Source: Lutraria lutraria
Taxonomy: Eukaryota; Mollusca; Bivalvia; Venerida; Mactridae
Assembly: GCA_964023205.1 (NCBI GenBank)
Contig: OZ026834.1
Span: 30,170,756 to 30,234,755, forward strand
Direction: 5' to 3'
DNA length: 64,000 nt
Below are positions 35,501 through 50,500 of this stretch, in pieces (within the stretch, counting starts at the first letter, position 1; each line of letters opens with the position of its first letter). A program made the translations under genes and the position numbers. Under the pieces are notes generated by a model. That model saw only the letters and a list, made by a program, of their open reading frames with translations, had not been told where the DNA came from and made no database searches.

Positions 35501-38500
35501 AGTTAACACGAAACGAAGCATGGGTACCTGCACGATAACCTTACAGCTCACTTCTGTTTCCTTTGCACGAGCATGTTTTATTTTATTGTCATGTGTAGTA
35601 AGTCTAGAAGGACAGTAGACAAATATCACCATTCAGATTGAAAAATCACATTTTTGTTATTTAACAATAACAACTGTTATAGTTCATATTTTTTGTTATT
35701 TCACAAAAGGATTATTGTTTGTCTTTGTTTGATTAAAATTCTAACTTCGGTGAATTGATTGCGAACTTTACTAATTTGTAGCACAGTTTATTCGTACATA
35801 TTATATCATTCAGTCATTGATTAAAAATAGACTTTGCCAATTAAAGAAAGTGCTCCTTGGCGTATGCCACTGAATCAAAATGCAAGACCTTTCTTCACCT
35901 ACAAGAGCATCCTTGTTGTTGATTTTGTTGTGTACATATTGTTTGTATGTCCGTCCGCCCGGCTGTCTGTCTGTCTACTAAATCCTCTGGATTTTGTTTG
36001 TAACAACCAACCTATTGTAGTGTAATCTTAATCTGTACGTATACTTACAATTTATTAATACAAAGCATGTGTGATTCATGTACCTTTATTTAAGGTTCCT
36101 CCCCAATTAATCAATCAATCCAAGTCTAGATTTAATCAAGAGTAGATAAATATAATAAAGTTATAGTCACATTTTCCAAACTTTTGGTTACTTATAAATC
36201 ACAATATGTTATCGTTTTGTTATTTGTATTATTGAAAGTTATTTTTATTGTTATTTTGTTATTGTATATATTACCCCGTACTTCTGATTGGACCCCGAAA
36301 GGTTCGTTAATTACCTAACTAGATGCTTGCGTGTCATTTCCAAATGTGGTGAAGCAAATTTCGCCTCATATCATTCATTTCATGAATGCTTTAACATGTT
36401 TGCTCAATACGTACGAAAAGCATTCAGTATTCCAAAATGGTATCTTTGAAAATAGAAATACGGTGCATCCTCCCTACAACAGTGACCGATGGGAACAACT
36501 AAAATGGCTGTTGAAAGGAGGTGGCTGTTGTTGAGTGAGTGAAAATAGAGCAGAAACATCAATTTGGGTTACTAGTATACTGGCTGTAATGGGGAGGTGG
36601 CTGTTATTCGGAGATGACCGTTCATAGAGGCTTTACTGTAGTTAAGTAATTAATGAAAACCATGGGTCAACATAGAAGGACTGCGTAGTATATATTTTGA
36701 TAAATATTGGTTTCAATTGGCGCACCTATGATTTCCTTAACAATTGTTTACCTTATTTACATCCATTGTTATGCTCACCATAATAGCAAATTGTGTTTTT
36801 ATGACAATAAACCATACTAAAGACGTGTCGTTTATCGCAGAGTAAGTTTTTGTTTTAGTTCTAATATCTAGTTGAAAGTTGGTCAGTGGTGTAGTTAGGC
36901 CACTGGTCAATGGTACAGTTTCATCAACATTTACGGAGGCGGAGCAGACTAATATATTCATTTTACCCTTTGTAAATAAACAAATTATTAGTGCTATTCC
37001 ATATTTGTTTATGTAGTTTACGTAAATGAACTGCGACTTAGGACCACGCCGTGTACACGTTTATGAAACATACCATTAGCTTTCAAATCATTTCCATTCA
37101 TGTAGAGTAATTAGTAATTAGGATTTGTATGAGAACCGCACATAGATTTATGCCACACACATGGCTTCAATACAGATATTCTTGCAATTTTTAAAAAATA
37201 ATATTTTCATGTAGGGTTATTTGTATTGCATTAGTTTAACTTGAAGACTAGTTTTAAGTTCAAAACGTTTTGAAATCAATTATTTTTACCAACAAGAGAA
37301 GGAAACGTTTTTCGTTGTCAAAATGAGCACTGATTGAAGTCCTGTGTGTGTTTAAGATCATTCTCAAGGCGTAGGTTTGTTGGCAAGGGTTAAGGGTGAA
37401 TCACATTTTAAAGGGGCGATACACACTGGGGAGGGAAAATAGGAAAAAACCTGTTTGCAAACAGAGATATATGATATTAGGAATCTTTTTTATTAGTGCT
37501 TATCTCTAAATTCATATAGTGGGACAATTTCCGAAAAAGGTCAGTTTACGGGTTTCTTATTAATTGCATTGTTTTGTATATTTTAGTCGCCATGATCGGT
37601 TGAGATTGATCTTAAATCTAGTGTTTAGTATTTATTAGCCATGTTTACACTCACTGCATTTTTGTTTTTATCAGTATATTCACTAAGTATGAGATTAACA
37701 CGTGACTTGCCATTAAATTTTAACAAATGGAAGTTCACTAACACGCTTATACACTTATGATGTAATTATTTAATGTTATAAATATTTAAAACTATTTAAC
37801 GTTCATATATTTGATGTGTTTTATTATAATATCAATGATCTGAGGTATGACTCACTCGGTAAAATGTTCTTTTGTAAGTACTGGACACTCAAGCCGTACC
37901 TATGTACGTACATGATGCTCACTTGGTTTGTTTAATACCATGGTCCAATACGCTGGATTTGTAACCCGGCGACCCGGGTTCGAATTCCGGTAGCAACAGG
38001 TCAAACCCTTCTATGCAAATCTGACAATAAATGTCGATTTTCATCCATATATGACTAAGTTGTTGGCTCCTCATGGAAAGGTAAGTAAGTGCCGGTAAAG
38101 AAATGGTAAGGTTAGCCGGGCGCCGTATATAACTGAAACATCATTGTAAAACAGCATTAGACTCGATAATTAATAATTTCTTTTCAAAAATCGATAACTA
38201 ATTTGAAAACTTTTGTTTTATTAAGGAACTAAATTCTATAATAAAAATATTATTGATCATTTAAAAAACAAGAATTCCTGGTAGATCTAAAATCGGCCCA
38301 TTGTTATTCGAACGCATACCAATTTATTCAACCGTGGTGTTGCTTTTCCGCTTCCGGTTTTTCAACTGTTATTCATTCAGTGACCTGAGTGTGCTCCTCG
38401 TATTTCAGGATCGTGTTTACTGCTATTTACACCGTAGAATCTTTAGTCAAAATGACAGCAAGAGGTTTTGTATTGCAACCTTTTACATATCTCAGAGATC

Positions 38501-41500
38501 CGTGGAATTGGCTCGATTTTGGTGTAATAGCAATAGCGTAAGTATCTACATTTTAAGTCATTTTTTTCACAGGGTTTTGGGGTAGTAGTCCCCCAACACT
38601 GTACTTTTCTATTGTATCTGCTCCCTGCTACACAAAAATGTTAATTTTAACAAAAATAGTATTGCCCAATTGTCATTGTTTCTTTTGTAGCTACTTAAAG
38701 GGGCATACCCTACAAATGACAAACATTCTGTGAAAGTGTAAAAATGTGTTAGATGTATATGTAAAACAATATATAATGGATAATTGCAAGAAGAACCTGG
38801 GTCATAAAATGACTAGTTTAGGTACTAGCTGCAAAAATCATAGCTATGAATAATAAATCACTTCCACCCAAAAATTGTACAACAAATTCCAAAGAGTTTC
38901 CGATCTTTTATGGAAACTAATATTTTTGTGATTTTGTTTTTAATTGGATGAATTTTTGGCTGAAACTTTCTTCGTTGGCTTTTTTTCTTTACAAGCTTCA
39001 AATTTATCATAATTTTGCCTTGATTCTAGATGTACCAAGTTGTAGGGTATGCCCCTTTAAAATTAATTTTCTGACAAATTTTGAAAATATTGTAGGAGTT
39101 GTTGCCCTTGTTGAAAAATAGAAAAATATTAATTTATTTTGATACTGCATGGTGACCAATATTAGTCTTTTTAATCAAATTAGTTTGATACTGTGCTATT
39201 ATATCTTTTTAACATGAGTTTTCATTAAAATTGATGTTTCATCTTTAAATCTTTAAAAAATTAGTTACTCCTGCATATTTAAAGGGAAGATACCTCAAAG
39301 AAATGTCATTGTTTTTTAATTTTTTCACGGTATATCATTTTCTATCATGGAAACCTATTAAAAATTTTAATATGTCCAAAATCTGCCCGCCCAGTTTTGA
39401 GAAAAAGAACGGGTGTTACGATTCTAATACCTTAACATCGCCCTGATAGCCAATGTCAATCGGCGACTATCAAGCATTTACGGCGAGGGAGGGGTCCCAT
39501 ACATTCATCTAAGTAGAATCTCCACCTTCTGTAAGCTTGCTGGAAAGCTTCCTGGTTTGGATGTGACGCTAGTAAAGCTAGTTTACGGAAACCCTCTAAA
39601 AGCGGACGACTTGTGAACAATAACCACTCTGTAACAAAAGTATATCGTTAAAAATGGCCGAATAAATATCGGGAAAAAGACCAACTGTGCATCACAACCG
39701 TATTTCTCCTCTCCAGTTTGTAACGTTTGCTGACAGGTTTCACTTTAAAAAAATATTCGGAGTTATTCTTTGAAACTATCGTATTTATGCATCACGGCAT
39801 TCCATTTCTAAATATTCCGAGGTTGTGGTGTTTTTTTTTCAGAAACAAAAAATGGAATGCTTTTTTCAAACATATTGTTCATTGTCATTGTAAGTTTATT
39901 TAGAATATTCACTAATATTTGTTGACGCCAGCAAGTTGCAGCAATATGATTGAAGCGTAGCAATGTTTGCCCCTTTCCTGTGTATATAACTACCACAATA
40001 TTGTCTTTCTATTTTAGATATTTGACAATGGTTTTGAAAGATTTAGGCAATTTATCAGCACTGAGGACATTTCGAGTACTGAGAGCTCTCAAAACTGTAG
40101 CTGTTGTCCCTGGTAGGTTTCCTTTTCTTAATTAGTTTAACAACAACTGAAGGTATTGCATGCGTGATACTACATACCTTTCTGACATAAATGCTCAATG
40201 CTACACAAAAAAAATCAATATTACCAAAAAAGTATAGCCCAATCATCATTATTACTTTGATAGCTACCTTAAGTACTTGATATATCATTTTTAAGAGACA
40301 TTTTTAAAAAAGAATTAAAGAGTTGTTGTCTTTGTTGAATTTTTTTTAATCTGTAGATAATGCATTTTATTCTTTATCAACTTATATTGATACTGTGTTA
40401 ATGCGTCTTTTTACCTTGAGCGTTCATTGAAATGGATACTATTTTTTCTTTAATCTTTGGAAAATGGTCTGCTCCCATTGGCTTTGAACAGTTCAAGTTT
40501 AAATATCCAATAACTCAAAGGAATATCATTGTTATTTTTTTTTTTAATCTCATGGTAAACCATTTTCTATCATGGAAACCTATAAAAGTTATGAAGATTT
40601 TCAAAATCTGTCAAGCCTTTTTGAGAAAAATAATTTGGGCATTAGGCATCAAATACCTAAATGAAACATTCTTGTAAGCTCGACTGAGTACTGGTTGTTT
40701 ATTGTGACCTATTAAGATCATACAAATACGTGAAAATATATTAGAAAGTTGCTTGTGCAAATATATGGACTTTTAATCATTAATAGCGATTTTTAAAATA
40801 GATATATTTTTTATGTTTTCTAAACATATTTGTAAGGAAACAATAATTTTCTTTCCCTATATTTTCAGGTCTTAAAACAATCGTGGGTGCCTTACTGGAA
40901 GCCGTTATTAGATTACGTGACGTCGGCATTTTGACGTCATTTGTGTTGTCAATATTTGCGTTAGTAGGTATGCAGTTGTACAGCGGAAGATTGCGGAATA
41001 AGTGCGTAAGGTATATGGAATACGACAATGCAACTAATGAAGAATGGTTTGCTTGGGTCAATGAATCAAGTAAGTATCTTTATATTTGTCGAACTGTATC
41101 TAATGAAGTATTTTCCGAAGGCCAGTCAAGCTATAATCATTTCGGATTTTCTGAACAGAAAGAAAGCATGGCTCTTGGAGTTACTGTTGCACTGTATTTG
41201 AAAGTACTCTTAAGTACTGCTTTTTCTTCTTGGTCGTAATGAATTAACTGCGTTTATTACTTTTAGTCTCTTTGATCAAAACAAATGTACGTGAATACAT
41301 GTCAGTGTTAATTTACACATTATACAATATGTATGGCGCTGCAAATTGCAATGAATTAAATAATTGTATTGGCTCTTATAATGATTAAGATGGCTACACG
41401 ATGGTAGACCATATTACGGTACAATATTGTATTTTTAAGTGATAATTTTATGTCAAATTGACAACAATTTCATATTGATAAAGTGAAGTTTCTTTTCAGA

Positions 41501-44500
41501 ATAAATCGTCGATCAGAATGTATTTGACATATTTTAATGTCTTAATGTAGCGGTATTGGCTGATAACGCTAAAAAACATTTTAATGTTCTAAGTAATTTA
41601 CAAAAATAAATATCATACTTTTATATCGCGCTGCAAAAAAATCTAACTGCACGTGCAAAAATAGTTTTTCTTTTCATCAGCCAGAACCACCTCTTGGACG
41701 GCGCAGTAGCGGGGGGTGCTCCATAAAGTGCGAGTTAGTAACAATCGATTGCTTGCGCAATATTGATTATATTAAATTTTATATCAATTTAATATCTTAG
41801 GCTAAGATATTAAATTGATATGAAATTTAATAAATGAATCAATTCCAGTGTCACGCACGTTTTATTTATGTTTAAAATAAATTCTAACACGATTTATAGA
41901 ACAACAGCATTTTTTAAATTGCCGGTATATTTAAAGCACCGAAAGACTTAGTAAATAAATATTAAGCCCGCGCGAATATTGTTGTTTCGATAATTCATTG
42001 ACAAAATTAATAAGCAAACATTTCAACATTACCTTTTATTTAAATAGATCTATACATCTTTGATAAATACTTAGCGAAAACCACACCAAAGCAACAACAG
42101 AGTTAAAAAACGTGGTAACTTCTTATGGACATACTAGTACGTCGTGCTTGATGTTCGAGACTAAATAAAAAATCCTCTATACTTCTGTGGATTTATTTCA
42201 GTCTGCCTTTAAATTATAACATTAACCATTCGTTTTTTTGTAGCGGAAATGTTTACATAATGAATTGTACTTCATCTGTTTATGCGCCCGCCATTCGGAA
42301 TGGCGGAAGGGCATAATATGTTTTTAATCTAGAACGTATTAGCGGGATTCAGGGTACGGAATTTCTTTGAAGACAAATATCTAATGAACAAAGGACACTA
42401 TCAAAAATATGCAATTATTGTTAATTGAATGCCAATTGTTGCAATATATTCTTATACACAAAGTAGTTATCGTTGTTCAAAAACATGTAAATTGGTTTAT
42501 AGAAGACCAATAAATTATAATATTTGTTTCAAAACACTTGCTTTTGGACTTTTTATGGTGGGTTTATTCAAGTAAATAAATATGGTTTTGTTTTTAGATC
42601 TATAAAGTGGTTAAACTTGATATGATCAAATAGCCAATTACAGTCTTTACTTTACATATTCAATGTACCTTATAACTTTCGGTTTCTTATAAATGCATAG
42701 CTTTTTCTTTATCAAGTAAACTGGAATCTGGATTTTCATCAAATATTAATAATTTCAGTCAATGCTTTGTTTATTTCAAGTTGTCAAAGTCATTTAACAC
42801 ATTGGAACAAAATTCGCCATTGTTGCTAAACTTCTCTACATCAGCAACGTTTTGTCCATTCCAGCGACGCAAATATAGCGTTAAGAAGCTGGCCATTAAT
42901 TAAACTTGTTCCGCAAAGGAACTTTAATATTGTGTTCATAGCCGGGTGTAGTGTTAAATCCTTTTTTGACATAATTTAGATAAAATGCAAGTAAAATTGT
43001 CACCAAAGTATGTTCATTGTGCGTACAAAGGATTGACCGAAATTGTTGACGATTTGACAATTATTTTTACATGATTTCTTCTTCTATCTCTTACTTTATG
43101 CTCTCATGATTGGCATTTTGTATTTACAGTTTTCTCCCCATTAATCCTGATCAGTGAATTTGGATGTGTGTAATAACTATATATTAGTGTTTTAACTTTA
43201 CCGAATTCATCTTTTGTTAAGGCAACTTGTTTATGTTGGACAATGGTGAATATTTGGTCTGCAGCAACTCTTCTTATGGAGGGTGAGTAAATTACGTCAT
43301 ACATGACGTCATTATGTCGTCACAAATGACGTAGATTTATGGTAATTTTTTACCTCCAGTACGCAGACATAGAAAATAAATAATGTAATAATTCGTTTTA
43401 GCAAACTGGTACCCCCCTAATGAGGAAACAAAAACTATGTGCGGGAACTCATCGAGTAATACGACGGGGTACGTCTTGCACGGTGTTTGGAGTTCGAAAA
43501 CAACATCTTGTATTTAACTAATGACCTTAATCCATAGCAGCATGATCTGAAACTGCTACTTGAGGCCTAACGTAGATTTGATAAACATTTTGTCGTATTA
43601 ATTAAATAACACTTTATGGAAAGGGATTTCTTGTTGTTTTCGTTCGTGCCATTAATTGTGCATTTTGTATAACAATTTTTCTCTTGAAATAACGTATTGT
43701 AGTCGTCTGGCGACGGTAGATTTTTTTAATAATTCACACTAGAGCGAGGTCGGGCTTTCATTTCATTGAGCTTCATTACCAAGTAAAGTTCTGTTCTCTT
43801 GTATTAATTAACTCATGGGTACTGTATAAATATGCAGACGAGGTCGAGCACTTTGTGTTGTAGACCTCATTCTGCATTAAAATGCAGTTTCAAGATTGCC
43901 GTACCACGTGACAAAACGCTACAGAACACCCGTAAACTACATTGACTGGTTGCTTTGATTCGTTTGCTAATCATGCAGTTGATTTAGATTAAATGGCATG
44001 CAATGTATAAGCTGACCATTCTAGTAATGCTGGAATGATAACTGTTTACGTGTATTATGTGTCTGTTTGGTTGCGTGGTATGACTGGCATGAGCTTGTTC
44101 TACTCCCAACTCATTGACTCCCACACTATTGCGTGAAAAGTTTCTAATGGTGTGTCTTAAGTATTACGCTATGATACGAGTTCTATATAACAGTGTTTGT
44201 GGCGCCATCAGCATTGGTGATGAAGCATTAAATACTAACCTACTGATATATTCCGGACCTCGCTCTAATGTAAACCGGTCCATCTCGCCCTTTTAACATT
44301 TCAGTTAGGATTTAAGTTGAACCTTTGAACATTACTATCGATTCATAATCCAATTATGAAACATACGAATTGTTGAATTGGAATTCAAATAGCTTGTTTT
44401 AGAACTTTTATATACAATTTCTGAACATTTTCTGTATAATTATATCAATAACAAAGTTGTACGGCTCTGAATTTTTATCCATGGTTTGGAATTGAACAAT

Positions 44501-47500
44501 GTATTCAGCACATTTGACAATTTCAATCTCTTATAGATTCTAAGTTGCAAGTTTTAGTCGTGCATCTATTTCAAAATCAACTTAATTGATATTTTGTCCG
44601 GTCCGTTGTGCGCATTTTGAAATCAATGCTTAAAAAGTGTACCTTATATTACATTTTTGTACACATATTTCTGAAATGTCGTATTGGATAAGTAGATTAA
44701 TGTTTTGAAAAAAAATCAATTTGATGTTGCCTGTATAAGGAAATACTAAGCAATATGACTCTGGTCTGTCCAATAACTTATATGTTAGGAACCAGCGACC
44801 GAAGGTAAGTCAGCGCGAGATGGACCCAATATTTTCTACTCTTCGCATGCTCCTTTCTATTTTAACTTTTTTCTTCTTATCTCTCAGGTAAGTAACAAAA
44901 ATTAAGCGATACATAAGTGAATTAAAATGATAAAGATAGTCTTTTTTGTAATGCTTATCTAATCTACGCAGTCGCAGTTTATTTAAAAACAATATTTTGG
45001 AATAGTTAAGCCGAATTTGATGTAAAGTTGCGTGTGATTCGATTTCAAAATAAGTTGTCTGAAAATTACTGTACAAAATAGGATTGCCTGAAACAGACGG
45101 CTGACATGAAATAATTATGAATTATTTCGCGAGTTTTGAGTTGTTCAGTAAACTTGAACATGTTTTTTTTTCTTACAATTTGTTGCTTTTTCGATACAAT
45201 ATGTAACTAACAACGTGTATATCCTTATGTAACCAACACTACGTAACTGAAAAAATATACTAATGTGTACAAAATGTAACATACAAACTGTACATTGTAT
45301 CAGTGTACTATATTCTGTGCATCCAACATATATATTATATATGCATACGTCCATGTTTATACCTTACTAACTCTACTTATATTTTACTCGAAGTTTGTCT
45401 GTCTGTGTGTCAGTCTGTACGTATGTATGTTCGTGTGTCAAATAACAACTATTACATAAATATGTTACTGTACGTGCACTTATCATGCCAGTTGCTAAGT
45501 AACGCATTAATTGTGATACAATTTTGTTGTTGTTTGTAAATTTAACGATAAACAATAAATATTCATATTTTCAAAACGTGATGCCAATTGTCTCAGTACA
45601 AGGCCATGATGTCTTTTTAATAAACTGATAATAAACATTATAATATGGCACTGTAAATGTTCTCTGGTATTGAAAATAATTCATTCCATCCAAGATCACT
45701 TCAATCTATTGTGTAATGTTTAAAAATGAATTTACACACTTTGGTTTGCTTGGTTAATCCTTGTTAGTACAATCAAACAAACTCTTAGCACATTCTTCTA
45801 CATTAGTTTTCGCTTCATCCTTTGTATTGTGCCTATAATGATCATTTCCCAAGTTCATCTCATTAATATACGCAAAAAAACCCTCACCAAATCCTACGTA
45901 CCATTCATTTTTTATCATGTACAGCTGTGGTCTGTAGTAGATGCACTAGGCTTATAACACCGGCGGCGATCCTGTTTCACATCTCAGATGCAGCAGGCCA
46001 TACTGTTCTATGCAAATATAACAAAAAGACCAATTTTCTCCATATGCGGAGGAGTTGCTGGTTCCTTGTGGAAGCCTAAGTTGGTACTGGTTAGAAAACA
46101 GCCCAGGAAAACTGAAACGAAACAAAAAAAACTCTCTGATATGTAAACCGTTATCATTTTTTTTATTTTGTAATAGAGAAAGGGAATATTAGAAATCGAT
46201 TTATGAAAATAAAACATACAAGTGCTTCGTCTTACTATATTGCATAAAATTTAACATTTTCATTTTATCACATATTGGCTACGAATATATTTCCAAACTT
46301 TTGCTGATAAGCCTAATATAGGCTTATATTCTTTTTGCTTTATAATCTGTATATCTGCGAATCCTCTCAATGCTTACTTAACTTATATGTTTGTCTCTCC
46401 CTACTGACAATAGCTGTCTTACCCTGACTGTTTTATCTATGACTAATAAAAAATCAATAAAATATTTTATCACATGTTTGGCATCTCATAATTGAACTTT
46501 TTAATATTGTTTACATTAATATTTATCAATTTATATTAAAAAACAGTGTTTAGAATAAAATATATCAATTTTATAATGTTTCGAAAAAAATGAAATTCGT
46601 TTCCATGGTTACGCATTTTATTAATCAACCCATTTCCACGTAGAAAAAAGATATATTCATAAAACACATAATTATTCATATATTAACTTTTTTGCACAAA
46701 TTATACATTTTAATAACAAAGGCACTTTACACTCTTGCACACTTGTCAATGGGTATAAAAAATATATCTTAGTAAATTCTTTTGACTTTTTACTTCCATT
46801 TTTTATTAATGCACTTTTTCTAGATTCTATATGCAACTTATAATCATGACACATTTTAATATTTGCATTTACTAAATGTTATAGCTTAACCATACGTAGA
46901 GCGCGATTTACGAATTTTATCATAACCATTGCATATTTATTGTTTATATGATATTGTTATCCATAAAACAAATGTGTCCCATTTTGTAACACAGTCTCAT
47001 ATTCAATGTCAAAATCGCATTGTATATTAGTTCAACAAGTCATGCTAGCATGCGCTTATCATATTAGAATATTCATAGTTACCCCCTTAACTTGCTTTCA
47101 TAGCTTCCTAACCACGTGACTAATTTTCACTTAAAATAACACAAAAATCTCTCACAATCGTAGTTTTATTTTACATGTTCATCATGCGATTCCATTTAAA
47201 CGCAATTTCTAAATATAGAAATACCACGTGATTCTTCGATAATAACCACTAATATAAGAATGTTGATGACATTGCAGAATTTGTCCAGATGGCTATTCGT
47301 GTATTCAACGGATAGGGGAAAACCCAAACTTTGGGTACACAAGTTTTGATAATTTTGGTTGGGCTTTACTGTGTGCCTTCCGTCTAATGACTCAAGATTA
47401 CTGGGAAAATCTTTACATGTTGGTAAGTATCCAAAGTTCGGATAACCCTGTAAATACAGAGCTGCAAATGTAGATAAATACTAGTGAACAGGATATGCAC

Positions 47501-50500
47501 ACAGACACACATAGTGTGGCTTCTTTTATGAGGTTTTTCTTTGGTCTTTTATATACTACTGAAAATTTGATAAGGGTCACTTGCGATATTTACTTGTAGT
47601 GATTGCTTCAGACCCGCCTCCGTGGTCGGTCGAGTGATTAAGGTCGCTGACTTCAAATCACTGTAACCTCTCACTGATAGAGGCTCGTCGATCCGAGTTA
47701 AGCTACTGAACATGTCTCTTTATGTGAGAATGTAGGCACTTGTTTACGCTGGATGGGAGTCTGGCACTGGAACTGTCTGCCTTACACGACTGACTGTTGA
47801 AAAGTGGCATAAAATTCAAGTAAACAAACAAACAAACAAACGAAAGTGATTGCTTAAACTTTTTAATGAAGCTGTTGATTAGACTTCATTAAAATTGTGC
47901 CCTTTGGGCATCATATGCCAGGACAAAAAATGAAACAAATGATGTCTATTGACGCATATCTGTATATATATAAACATGTGCGGACTATCAAAACATTTTG
48001 TAAGGGATCCTTCTGGTATTTTGAGTAGTATGTTACATGTATAAACAAAATATGTCTCAAGATTGACTTCTTTTCACATGGTGACGTGTGTATATGAGGT
48101 TAGAAACACTGATAGGACTGCGTTCCTCTATTGACAACAGGAAACATACGATTTAATCCCAAATTAATCTTAGTGCATGTCTGTTATACATTAAAAGGGG
48201 TGGCATGATACATTTTGTTTGCGTTGACTTAGTATATATGCATATACATGTATATGAGACAACTCCACCTACGTATGCGGCTTTTGCTCCCATCCTTTGG
48301 CCGAGGCATTGTGAAATGAAGCAATGTTCGTTAGAATTTTAAGAACAAAAAGCCAAATGAATAAAGAAATTATTACATTTATTTGTCATAGCAGCTGACG
48401 TCAAGAACTTGGTGTTTATTTCCATATCGTTTTCGATGTTTTCGTTTTCTGAAATATAGTTTCCACGTCACTTTAGACATGCAGATATGTTCAATGACGT
48501 TACCTTTGAATAACAGAGTGGCTGTGACTAATAACAATGTATTAACCAACAAGTAGGAACTTTGTATTTACGACAGATATGACATTAAGGTCTTCCCAGC
48601 ATAATACCCAAAGTTTTTATCTCGAGTTGGAGCGGACATATTTTGGAAACATTTACCATTTTTACAGGTTTCCAAGATAGTAAATAATTTACCGTAAGAT
48701 TTTTCAAAAACAACGATTATCTTTTGAGTTATTGGAAATTTGCATTGAAGTCTATGGATGTAGCCCATTTTTCAAAGACTAACGGAAAAAGAACCTCGAT
48801 TTCAGTGAAAGCTCATGGTGAAAAGATACTGTAGCACATTATAAATTACGAGTAAATTGATAAAGAAAACATAGGCCACTTTGCAATATCTACAGACATT
48901 AATATTGTTTTAACAAGAGCGAAACATAAACTGAAATATCTAAGATGACTATCATAGAAAAAATGATAATTGGGCTACACTATTTTTGTAATTATAACAT
49001 TTTCGTGTAGCATTAAAGACGCAACTTCCGATCAGAATATCGGATTCAAATTAAGTCTATCTCTACATTGTTTTATCAAATGAGCTCTCTCTCTCTACAT
49101 TGTTTTATCAGTGATAGACATACAGTGAATGCTGACTTACTATACTGAATCTATAAATAGCTGGAGCATAAACTCCTCCCTCTAATTCAAATTTGAATTT
49201 CTGTTATAAATTGTTTTGAAAATATAAGAACCTAAATCTTCATACATTTTGTTTAGTTTCTTATCTGGACTGATAAAAGAATCATTTTGCTTCATTCAGA
49301 ATATTTTTCTGCGACTAAAAACACCATTTAATATCAGTTTTTTTTTTAAAATCTCTCCCTGAGCTGAAACGGAAACCACCCACCAGCCATTACCTTCCTT
49401 ATATACCCCTGCTGGGGGTTTAAGCAGATATGTCAGGAAAGTACAGTATTAGGCTGGAAAGACCTTAATATAGCTAGGAAATCATACGAAGATTTGCATT
49501 GTTTATGATTTAAAATTGACTACCATTCTTGGAAGATCTTTTTTTTCTTTCAGGTTCTTCGCGCTGAAGGTCTACCAAATAGTATATTCTTTATACTTGT
49601 CATCTTGTTAGGATCTTTTTATCTTGTTAACCTTATCTTGGCTATTGTCGCAATGTCGTATGACGAACAACAGAAAGCGGACAAGGCTGACGAAGAAGAG
49701 AAATTGTTAGAAATAGAGGTAACTGTGATCCATTGTTTGTTGATCATTCTAATAAGGCAACTGAAGATTTTAACCTTGTCGTATATTTAGAAACCCTTTC
49801 AAACTATGCGAACTAGAACAGTAAATGGTTCATGCGGAATGCATGCGCAGAAAACCAAAATTGCACCTTTGAGCATGTGTGATAGAATTACCTATGACGT
49901 AATTTCCTGTTTTGGTGATGTCCATTTGTGAAAAGAGATGTTTCAAAATTTCAGATTTCAATAACATGAGTAAAGTCTTTTTTAAGTCGTATCTTTTTGA
50001 TACCAGTTTAGTTCAATGTAAGATACTAATACAATAGTTACGTTATAAAATGCTTATACCGATGAAACAGATTTTCCATGAACCATGCCCTTGACGATAT
50101 CATATATCAGTTATGAATACCTTAGGTCTTTTTTTGCTGACCCTAGTAGTTTTGCCAATGTTTTCATATGAAAAATATCTCCGAACTAAATTGTATATGA
50201 AAAAATAGCTCCGACCCTATTTATATAGAGTATGTTAGCGGAATCTACGTTCTACGTAAGGTCCTGGCCACTTAAATAAAATGAAAGTCATTGTGTATAC
50301 CTGTTCATTACATGTGTTTCTGTTCTATACATATTGCAATAGACATGTGAACTGTAGCGAACACAAAACATTTCGTGGAACAAACTGTCAATTGTAGTCA
50401 CACCTTATGTTTTGTGTTTAGTTTGGATTCGTGTGCAACATTGTTTTTACCCAATAGTATTATTGAATGATTTTGAGTTTTGACGAAATTATTTCCCTTT

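Noticed and set aside
40432..40677. 81-codon + open frame with hydrophobic and basic stretches
   Set aside because: Falls in the dispersed repeat shared with 38.6 kb, and the adjacent channel exons splice around it.
38538..40868. Search for a duplicated, mutually exclusive S3-S4 exon as in vertebrate SCN exon 5
   Set aside because: No second segment resembling [13 protein letters not shown] was found in either flanking intron.
48568..48768. Minus-strand open frame of 66 codons in a channel intron
   Set aside because: It coincides with the inverted copy of the intron-resident repeat; similarity to the open frame at 40432-40677 is repeat homology, not gene conservation.
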